Positions 1 to 5,317 of a stretch of DNA of 9,143 bases are shown here, piece after piece (the first letter of the stretch is position 1; the number at the start of each line of letters is the position of its first letter). The DNA is from an uncultured Gemmatimonadota bacterium (GTDB lineage: Bacteria > Gemmatimonadota > Gemmatimonadetes > Gemmatimonadales > Gemmatimonadaceae). The notes under the pieces were generated by a model that saw only the letters and a list, made by a program, of their open reading frames with translations, searched no databases and was not told the origin of the DNA. Both the position numbers and the translations under genes were made by a program. The DNA lies in assembly GCA_903894655.1 (NCBI GenBank), contig CAITQY010000091.1:1-9143 (forward strand). The letters are read 5' to 3'.

Positions 1-1
1 A

Positions 2-118
2 CTGTTCCGTGAACGATCGGCCGTAGAAACGCTCACGACCGACATTCGACAGCTCGCCGCCGACATTCGTCCGCTCCTTCCGCCGGCGAAGCGCGTCGAG
101 GACGGCAGTCCGCTCTGA
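2..118 (+). CDS. zapA: C-terminal fragment of a small coiled-coil protein, probably cell division protein ZapA
   Basis: An open frame enters from the left edge and ends at TGA 116-118, giving 38 visible residues that begin LFRERSAVETLTTDIRQL and end in a short polar tail after PPAKR. The visible part is a charged, leucine/isoleucine-spaced helix of the kind that forms the C-terminal coiled coil of ZapA, the small FtsZ-ring-associated protein. No diagnostic ZapA core is in the window. The assignment rests on helix character and on context: a zapA gene followed by a structured RNA and rny is a recurring arrangement in several bacterial phyla. It could equally be another small coiled-coil protein such as a ZapB-like one. 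The start lies outside the window. Confidence 0.45.
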   Translation: MFRERSAVETLTTDIRQLAADIRPLLPPAKRVEDGSPL

Positions 119-315
119 GGGGCGACTCGTCCGTCGACAGGGGCGGGCGTGAGGGCGGCCGACGGGTGCTCCCCGTTGCGGGCCTCCCGACGCGTCCGTA
201 CGTTCTGATGGACAATGGTACGCGCGCACCCCTGTGCCGCGGCAGCGGAGGTCGCTCCCTCTCCGCCGGCCGCGGCGCATCGTGACAGTCGCCCGTCCCG
301 TGCGCACGATAGATC
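119..315 (+). ncRNA. Candidate structured RNA, possibly 6S RNA (ssrS)
   Basis: This stretch between the coiled-coil gene and rny has no credible gene but can fold into a long, interrupted rod. Bases 140-149 (GGGGCGGGCG) pair completely with 290-299 (CGCCCGTCCC) with one G-U pair. Further in, 155-161 (GCGGCCG) pairs with 267-273. Inside are local hairpins: 160-166 with 172-178 (5-base loop), 191-201 with 218-227, and 245-250 with 261-266. The ends close on each other over about 190 bases, the size of 6S RNA, which mimics an open promoter and binds housekeeping RNA polymerase. 6S RNA is known next to zapA in many bacteria. Against this, GC-rich sequence pairs easily, I did not recognise conserved 6S bubble sequences with certainty, and the exact ends are unknown. 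Parts of it could instead be the rny leader. Confidence 0.4.
282..310 (+). promoter_or_regulatory. Weak candidate sigma-70-type promoter for rny
   Basis: GTGACA (282-287) matches five of six -35 consensus bases, and 17 bases later CACGAT (305-310) keeps the second-position A and final T of a -10 box but only three of six bases overall. Transcription would begin near 317 and give rny a leader of about 50 bases containing the hairpin at 338-353. The elements overlap the 3' arm of the candidate structured RNA, so both cannot be equally important. This is a pattern match only. Confidence 0.2.
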
Positions 316-337
316 CGCTGGAATAACGATCAAGAAC

Positions 338-353
338 CCGCGCGTAGGCGCGG
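338..353 (+). other. GC-rich hairpin in the rny leader
   Basis: CCGCGC (338-343) pairs perfectly with GCGCGG (348-353) around a GTAG loop. No run of T follows, so it is not a standard intrinsic terminator. It ends next to the purine-rich GGAG (355-358) that is the likely ribosome-binding site for rny, about 11 bases before its ATG. It could modulate rny translation or stabilise the 5' end of the message. The regulatory role is inference. Confidence 0.3.
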
Positions 354-369
354 TGGAGCATAGATCCTC

Positions 370-1956
370 ATGGGCGAGATTCCCGCAGCGGCGCTAGTCG
401 GCGCCCTTGGGTTGATCGCGGCTGTCGTCGCGTTCGTGGTCGGACGACAGTCGTGGCGTAAGGTGGAGACCGCTGAGCAGCAGCGGGCGCTCGTCGTCGC
501 CGAGGAAGGCGCGGAGCGCGTGCTGCTTGAGGCGAAGCGTGAGGCGGAGACGCTTCGGCGGAGCGCCATCGTCTCCGGCAAGGAGGAGCTGCTCCAGCTC
601 CGGGAGTCGCATGAGCAGGACATGCGGCAGCGTCGGGTCGAGTTGGAACGTGAAGAGAAGCGGGTGCTCGAACGGGAGGCGCAGCTCGATCGTGCCCGGG
701 AGTCGCTCGAGAGCCGCGAGCAGGAAGTGCAGCGGCGCGGGGCCGATGTTGGACGACGGGAGTCGGTGGCGACCTCCAAAGAGGAGGAGCTCGACAAGCT
801 CATCGCTGAGGAACGGCGCAAGCTCGAGCAGTTGGCCGGTCTGAGCGCCGATCAGGCGAAGGCCGAGCTCATTCGTCGGCTGGAAGACGAAGCGCTGGCC
901 GATGCCGCGAGTCGTCTGCGCGAGATTCGGGAGTCAGCCAAGCGCAACGCCGATCGCGAGGCCAAGAAGATCGTGGCACTCGCCGTGCAGCGCGTGGCGG
1001 CCGAAACGACCGCCGAGATCACCGTGTCTGCCGTCTCGCTCCCGAATGACGAGATGAAGGGGCGCATCATTGGCCGCGAGGGGCGGAACATCCGCGCCTT
1101 CGAACTGGCCACTGGGGTCGACGTGATTATCGACGACACGCCAGATACCGTGGTCGTCTCCTGTTTCGATCCCGTCCGCCGAGAAACGGCGCGCCTCGCC
1201 CTCGAGAAGCTCGTGAGCGATGGCCGCATCCATCCGGGGCGCATCGAGGAAGTGGTCGCGAAGGCCCGGAAGGAAGTCGAAGTCGCGATTATCGAGACGG
1301 GCGAACAGGCCGCGTATGACGTCGGGGTGGCCGGGCTGCATCCGGAGCTGATCAAGCTGATCGGGCGCATGAAATGGCGGACCAGTTATGGGCAGAACAT
1401 TCTCGCGCACTCCAAGGAAGTGGCTTGGTTGGCCGGCATGATGGCTGCCGAACTGGGGCTCGACGTTGCGCTCGCCAAGCGTGGCGCGCTGCTGCACGAC
1501 ATCGGGAAAGTGCTCACGCACGAGCATGAAGGCACCCACGTGCAACTCGGCGTCGAAGTTGCCACCAAGTACGGTGAGAATCCGCTCGTGGTGAATTGCA
1601 TCGCGGCCCACCACGACGACGTGCCTCACGAGAGCGAGGTGTCCGTCCTTGTGCAGGCCGGCGATAGCATTTCCGGGTCGCGTCCGGGTGCGCGCCGCGA
1701 GGCCTTCGAGACGTACGTCAAACGGCTTGAGGGCTTGGAAAAGATCGCCTCGAGCTATCGCGGCGTGGAGCGGGTCTTCGCCATCCAGGCGGGCCGGGAG
1801 ATCCGCGTCGTGGTGACGCCAGAACAGGTGGACGATGCGCGCATGACCGCACTGTCCGAAGAGATCGCGCGTCGCATCGAGTCGGAGCTGCAGTATCCGG
1901 GGCAGATCAAGGTGGTGGTCATTCGAGAGAGCCGGGCGGTGGACTTTGCGCGCTGA
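370..1956 (+). CDS. rny: Ribonuclease Y
   Basis: RNase Y is a membrane-anchored endoribonuclease that starts mRNA decay and processing. The 528-residue protein has the full family architecture and usual length. Residues about 7-25 form one hydrophobic membrane anchor, followed by a long charged coiled coil to about 215. A KH RNA-binding domain carries GRIIGREGRNIRAFE from residue 231. The metal-dependent HD phosphohydrolase domain follows, with a metal-ligand type His347 (in AHSKEV), His376-Asp377 in LLHDIGK, the HHDD motif at 414-417 and Asp432 in AGDSISGSRPGARRE. The C-terminal part (about 450-528) is the conserved family domain. The ATG at 370 is chosen because the anchor begins immediately after it and GGAG lies upstream. 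The stop lies inside the 5' end of folD, which suggests coupled translation. All catalytic motifs look intact. Confidence 0.97.
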   Translation: MGEIPAAALVGALGLIAAVVAFVVGRQSWRKVETAEQQRALVVAEEGAERVLLEAKREAETLRRSAIVSGKEELLQLRESHEQDMRQRRVELEREEKRVLEREAQLDRARESLESREQEVQRRGADVGRRESVATSKEEELDKLIAEERRKLEQLAGLSADQAKAELIRRLEDEALADAASRLREIRESAKRNADREAKKIVALAVQRVAAETTAEITVSAVSLPNDEMKGRIIGREGRNIRAFELATGVDVIIDDTPDTVVVSCFDPVRRETARLALEKLVSDGRIHPGRIEEVVAKARKEVEVAIIETGEQAAYDVGVAGLHPELIKLIGRMKWRTSYGQNILAHSKEVAWLAGMMAAELGLDVALAKRGALLHDIGKVLTHEHEGTHVQLGVEVATKYGENPLVVNCIAAHHDDVPHESEVSVLVQAGDSISGSRPGARREAFETYVKRLEGLEKIASSYRGVERVFAIQAGREIRVVVTPEQVDDARMTALSEEIARRIESELQYPGQIKVVVIRESRAVDFAR

Positions 1957-2830
1957 ACTGATCGACGGCAAGGCCATCGCGGCCGACGTACGGGCGGATG
2001 TCGCACGGGAGGTCGCCGCGCTGCGTGACCGTGGTGTCGTGCCCGGGCTGACCGTGGTCCTCGTTGGCGACGATATCGCCAGTGCTACCTATGTGGGTGC
2101 CAAGGAGAAGGCGTCCCGCGAAGCGGGCATGGCCGGCGGGACGATCCGTCTGTCGGCCGAGACCACACAGGCGGCGTTGCTGACGCTCATCGAGCAGCTG
2201 AACGGTGACGGGGCGGTGCACGGTATTCTGGTGCAGATGCCGCTGCCCACGCACATCGATCCTGACACAGTGATCCGGCACATTCGGCCGGATAAGGACG
2301 TCGATGGATTCCATCCGGAGAACGTCGGCAAGCTGCTGATCGGCCATACCGATGGCTTCGTGTCGTGCACGCCCGCGGGTGTGATCGAATTGCTGTTGCG
2401 CAGTGGTGTGGATACGCGTGGAGCCGACGTGGTGGTGGTCGGTCGCAGCAACATCGTCGGCAAGCCGATGGCGGCGTTGCTTGTGCAGGCGCGGTCCGGC
2501 GGCGACGCGACGGTGACGATCTGCCACAGCCGGACAAAGGATCTGGCGTCGCACACGCGTCGGGCCGATATCCTGATTGTCGCGGCGGGCCGTGCAGAAA
2601 TGATTACGGGCGACATGATCAAGCCCGGTGCCGTGGTGATCGATGTCGGCATGAACAGCGTGCCTGATGCCACGCGCGCCAAGGGCAGTCGGTTGTGCGG
2701 TGACGTGCATTTCGCGAGCGCGGTGGAGGTCGCGTCACGGATCACGCCGGTGCCCGGCGGCGTGGGACCGATGACGATCGCGATGTTGTTGCGCAATACG
2801 GTGCGTGCGGCTGAACGCACGGTGAGCTAA
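1946..2830 (+). CDS. folD: Bifunctional methylenetetrahydrofolate dehydrogenase / methenyltetrahydrofolate cyclohydrolase
   Basis: FolD is a cytosolic enzyme that interconverts 5,10-methylene-, methenyl- and 10-formyl-tetrahydrofolate using NADP, supplying one-carbon units for purine and formylmethionine synthesis. The 294 residues are full length. Visible motifs are IDGKAIA near the start, the catalytic Tyr49/Lys53 in YVGAKEKA, Gln97 in VQMPLPTHID, DKDVDGFHPENVGK with Asp120, the nucleotide-binding GRSNIVGKPMA (166-176), and TPVPGGVGPMTIAMLLRNT (267-285). The start is a TTG at 1946, overlapping the last 11 bases of rny in another frame. It places IDGK at the family position and no ATG or GTG gives a better fit. 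The usual PCTP motif reads SCTP here (Ser140). The overlap suggests translational coupling to rny. Gene identity is secure; the exact start is less so. Confidence 0.97.
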   Translation: MRAELIDGKAIAADVRADVAREVAALRDRGVVPGLTVVLVGDDIASATYVGAKEKASREAGMAGGTIRLSAETTQAALLTLIEQLNGDGAVHGILVQMPLPTHIDPDTVIRHIRPDKDVDGFHPENVGKLLIGHTDGFVSCTPAGVIELLLRSGVDTRGADVVVVGRSNIVGKPMAALLVQARSGGDATVTICHSRTKDLASHTRRADILIVAAGRAEMITGDMIKPGAVVIDVGMNSVPDATRAKGSRLCGDVHFASAVEVASRITPVPGGVGPMTIAMLLRNTVRAAERTVS

Positions 2831-2835
2831 GTCGC

Positions 2836-4077
2836 GTGGCCGGACGCCGTACGAGCGGATATCAGAGCTACGGACCGCCAGTGGCGTCCGATGACGCTCC
2901 TGGCAGCGCGCCTGAGTCGGCGATAGCGGTGCACACGCTCACCAGTGCCGCCAAGGATCTGATCGAAGGGGCGTTTCCACCGTTGTGGGTGCGCGGTGAG
3001 GTCAGCGATTTCAAGGCGCATCGGAACGGGCATTGGTACTTCGCGCTGCGCGACGCCGAGGCACAGGTGAAGTGCGTAATCTGGAGCGCGGCCGCCAAGC
3101 GTATTCCGGCGCCTCCCGACGATGGGATGCAAGTGCTGGCCTACGGCCAGATGACCGTGTGGCCGGTGCGTGGAGATCTTCAGTTTTCGGTACGCGCGCT
3201 CGAGGCGGAAGGGGACGGCCTCTGGCGGAAGGCCCTCGAGCGCACCCGGCTCAGCCTCGAGAAGGACGGGTTACTCGATCCGTCCCGCAAGCGGGTGCTC
3301 CCGGCATTTCCGCGTCGGATCGCCGTGATCACGAGTCCCGATGGCGCGGCCATGCACGACATCATCACCGTGGCACGGGCCCGCAGTGCCGACGTGGAGA
3401 TCGTGATCGTCGCCGCCAAGGTGCAGGGTGAGGGTGCGCCGGAGTCGCTCGTTTCTGCCATCGAACGCGTGAGCCGGTGGCAAGACGCCGACGTGCTCAT
3501 CATCGGTCGCGGCGGGGGGGCACGAGAGGATCTGTGGGCCTTCAATGACGAGCGCGTGGCCAGGGCGCTCGCGGCCTGTCCGATGCCCACGATTTCAGCC
3601 GTCGGGCACGAGGTGGACGTGACGATCTGTGATCTGGTTGCGGACGTACGGGCGGCAACACCGTCGGCGGCGGCCGAATTGGCAGTCCCATCACGTCGCG
3701 AGGTGATCGCCCGGGTTGAGTCACTCGGCAGTCGCCTGGTCGCGGCGGCCCGTCGTCGTGAGGACCGCGCCATCGCCTCACTTTCGCAGGTCCAGAAGCG
3801 TCTGGGGCTCGCCACCACGCGCATCGTGGAGCGTCGTCGCTCCCGGGTGGAGTCACTGGCCGGTCAGCTGCATGCACTGTCGCCCTTGAGCACACTGGCG
3901 CGTGGGTTTGCGGTGGCGCGAACGTCCGAGGGCGCTACTTTGAGCGAGCGGGATCAGTTCGTACCCGGTGCCCCGTTCGATCTGTGGCTCCGGGACGGGA
4001 TTGTGTCCGCGATTTCTGGCGAGGGGCGTCCGCTTCCCGAGCCGATTCCAGGATTTCCATCTGAGGAGGGCGTATGA
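2836..4077 (+). CDS. xseA: Exodeoxyribonuclease VII large subunit
   Basis: XseA is the catalytic and DNA-binding subunit of exonuclease VII, which degrades single-stranded DNA from both ends and acts in repair and mismatch correction. An N-terminal OB-fold lies at about residues 33-130 (WVRGEVSDFK, GHWYFALRD, YGQMTVWPVRGDLQF). The catalytic region has RIAVITSPDGAAMHDI (161-176), IIGRGGGAREDLWAFNDE (222-239), and SAVGHEVDVTICDLVADVRA followed by TPSAAAELA (about 254-283). A helical, Arg-rich stretch and the conserved LSPLSTLARGFAV (348-360) complete the family pattern. At 413 residues it is somewhat shorter than the E. coli protein (about 456), mostly in the helical arm. The start is taken as GTG 2836, 5 bases after folD. 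This leaves a roughly 30-residue low-complexity leader; an internal GTG at 2881 is possible. Its partner xseB overlaps its stop. Confidence 0.96.
   Translation: MAGRRTSGYQSYGPPVASDDAPGSAPESAIAVHTLTSAAKDLIEGAFPPLWVRGEVSDFKAHRNGHWYFALRDAEAQVKCVIWSAAAKRIPAPPDDGMQVLAYGQMTVWPVRGDLQFSVRALEAEGDGLWRKALERTRLSLEKDGLLDPSRKRVLPAFPRRIAVITSPDGAAMHDIITVARARSADVEIVIVAAKVQGEGAPESLVSAIERVSRWQDADVLIIGRGGGAREDLWAFNDERVARALAACPMPTISAVGHEVDVTICDLVADVRAATPSAAAELAVPSRREVIARVESLGSRLVAAARRREDRAIASLSQVQKRLGLATTRIVERRRSRVESLAGQLHALSPLSTLARGFAVARTSEGATLSERDQFVPGAPFDLWLRDGIVSAISGEGRPLPEPIPGFPSEEGV
4062..4070 (+). promoter_or_regulatory. Strong ribosome-binding site for xseB
   Basis: TGAGGAGGG (4062-4070) is close to an ideal Shine-Dalgarno sequence, ending 3 bases before the xseB ATG at 4074 and lying inside the 3' end of xseA. 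It stands out because most genes in this run have weak sites. It fits the need for excess small subunit, since exonuclease VII carries several XseB per XseA. Confidence 0.75.
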
Positions 4078-4286
4078 GCTTCGAACAGTCACTGACCCGC
4101 TTGGAGGAGATCGTGCGTGAGCTCGAGCGTAACGACGTCGATCTCGAGCAGGCCTTGCGCCTGTTCGAGGAGGGCATCACCCATCTGCGGTCGGCCGGAG
4201 CGGCGCTGAAGACGGTCGATGCGCGTGTGCAGCAGCTCGTCGAGGCGGCCGATGGCTCGTTTTCTGTCGTCGAGTTGGGTGGCTGA
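4074..4286 (+). CDS. xseB: Exodeoxyribonuclease VII small subunit
   Basis: XseB is the small helical-hairpin subunit that binds in multiple copies along the XseA helical arm and is needed for stable, controlled exonuclease VII activity. The 70-residue protein shows the family pattern: SFEQSLTRLEEIVRELERND at the start, then VDLEQALRLFEEGITHLR, and a second helix with ALKTVDARVQQLVEA. Length is typical. Its ATG overlaps the xseA stop as ATGA, so the two subunits are almost certainly translationally coupled. A strong Shine-Dalgarno sequence precedes it. A short tail, DGSFSVVELGG, ends 4 bases before ispA. Confidence 0.95.
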   Translation: MSFEQSLTRLEEIVRELERNDVDLEQALRLFEEGITHLRSAGAALKTVDARVQQLVEAADGSFSVVELGG

Positions 4287-4290
4287 ACCG

Positions 4291-5205
4291 ATGACGCCCG
4301 TCGGCACCAGTACCGAAACGTCCGCCCCGTCGTTCGCCTCCGAGCGCGCGGCGGTGCAGCAGGCCCTCGACGCATTTTGTGCCCGTTGGCTCGGCGACAT
4401 CGCGCCCCTGACCGCAGAGGCTATCCGCTACTCACTTCTCGGGGAAGGGAAGCGCCTGCGCGCCATTCTCCTGATGGAGGCCTACCGCGCCTGCGGTGGC
4501 ACCGGCGATGCGAGAGACCTTGCTGCCTCGGTCGAGGTCGTGCACGCGTATTCGCTGGTGCACGACGACCTGCCGTGCATGGATGACGATGACGTCCGGC
4601 GCGGGCGCCCCACGGTACATCGGGTGTATGGTGTCCCGGTGGCAACGGCTGCCGGACTGGCGATGGTTCCGATGGCAGCGCGAAGTGCGTGGCACGCCTC
4701 AAAGGCGATGGGACTTTCCGACGCGGTCGCCGGTGACATTGTCCGCGATTTGATGGATGCGTCCGGTGCCGGCGGGATGATCGGCGGCCAGCTGCTCGAT
4801 CTCGAGGCGGAAGGGGTGCACCTTACCCTCGAGGCGCTGGAGCGGGTCCACCGGCTCAAGACGGGGGCGTTGATCATGGCCTCCGTTACACTGGGGGCTC
4901 GTGCCGCCATGGCGCCGGCGTCCCGACGTCTCGCCCTGGCGCGGTACGGCGCGGCGATCGGTCTCGCCTTCCAGATCGCCGATGATGTACTGGATATTAC
5001 GGCGACGACGGATCAATTGGGGAAGACGGCTGGTCGCGACATTGCGCTGCATAAGAGCACCTATCCCGCCCTCCTCGGCGTGGATGGAGCGATTGAGCGC
5101 GCTGTGGCGTTGGTCGAAGAAGGATGCCGGGCACTGGCCGATGAAGGGTTACTGACGCCGACGCTCGACCAGTTAGCCCGCTATATCGTTGAACGGCGGT
5201 CATAG
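4291..5205 (+). CDS. ispA: Short-chain (2E,6E)-prenyl diphosphate synthase, probably farnesyl diphosphate synthase
   Basis: This enzyme condenses dimethylallyl/geranyl diphosphate with isopentenyl diphosphate to make C15 (or C20) chains for quinones, cell-wall carrier lipid and carotenoids. With ATG 4291 it has 304 residues. It shows LGEGKRLRA (50-58), the first aspartate-rich motif DDLPCMDDDD (92-101) followed by RRGRP, GGQLLDLE (165-172), LKTGALI (189-195), and the second aspartate-rich motif FQIADDVLD (227-235). Tyr87, five residues before the first motif, plus the two-residue insertion in that motif, resembles bacterial type II farnesyl synthases, but C20 product cannot be excluded. The segment normally reading AGDAL is AGLAM (121-125). 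The frame stays open upstream to an ATG at 4219, but that would overlap xseB deeply and adds no family sequence. A GTG at 4279 is another possible start. Confidence 0.92.
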   Translation: MTPVGTSTETSAPSFASERAAVQQALDAFCARWLGDIAPLTAEAIRYSLLGEGKRLRAILLMEAYRACGGTGDARDLAASVEVVHAYSLVHDDLPCMDDDDVRRGRPTVHRVYGVPVATAAGLAMVPMAARSAWHASKAMGLSDAVAGDIVRDLMDASGAGGMIGGQLLDLEAEGVHLTLEALERVHRLKTGALIMASVTLGARAAMAPASRRLALARYGAAIGLAFQIADDVLDITATTDQLGKTAGRDIALHKSTYPALLGVDGAIERAVALVEEGCRALADEGLLTPTLDQLARYIVERRS

Positions 5206-5317
5206 GCGGGTGCGATGCTCCCGATGTCCGCTTTGCGCCCGTGCCAAAATTCGCCCTAACTGACCGCCGTACCTGACCGCCGCGAACGTCTCCCGCGACG
5301 CACATCCTGACTCCGTC
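5206..5317. other. ispA-dxs intergenic region with a short direct repeat
   Basis: This 112-base gap is the only sizeable break after rny and is the natural place for a dxs promoter. It contains CTGACCGCCG twice (5260-5269 and 5273-5282) with a 13-base period. A TTGCGC at 5233-5238 could serve as a poor -35 element, but no good -10 box follows. I see no convincing terminator for ispA. No clear Shine-Dalgarno sequence precedes the dxs ATG. Confidence 0.5.

Noticed and set aside
338..353. Intrinsic terminator for the candidate RNA upstream of rny
   Set aside because: The stem is good but is followed by TGGAGC rather than a run of T, so it does not meet the pattern.
215..397. A 60-codon open frame starting at ATG 215 across the structured region into rny
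   Set aside because: It is rich in Ala, Arg, Ser and Pro with no recognisable motif, overlaps the rny start in another frame, and covers the strongly paired RNA region. It looks like a chance frame in GC-rich DNA.
934..1977. A 347-codon antisense open frame opposite rny
   Set aside because: The translation is His/Arg/Asp-rich without domain logic, and it lies entirely opposite a well-conserved gene. Long antisense frames are expected in GC-rich coding DNA.
4219..4290. Upstream ATG extension of ispA by 24 codons
   Set aside because: The extra residues are Arg/Ser-rich shadow sequence of xseB and match nothing in the family. The ATG at 4291, 4 bases after the xseB stop, is the natural start.
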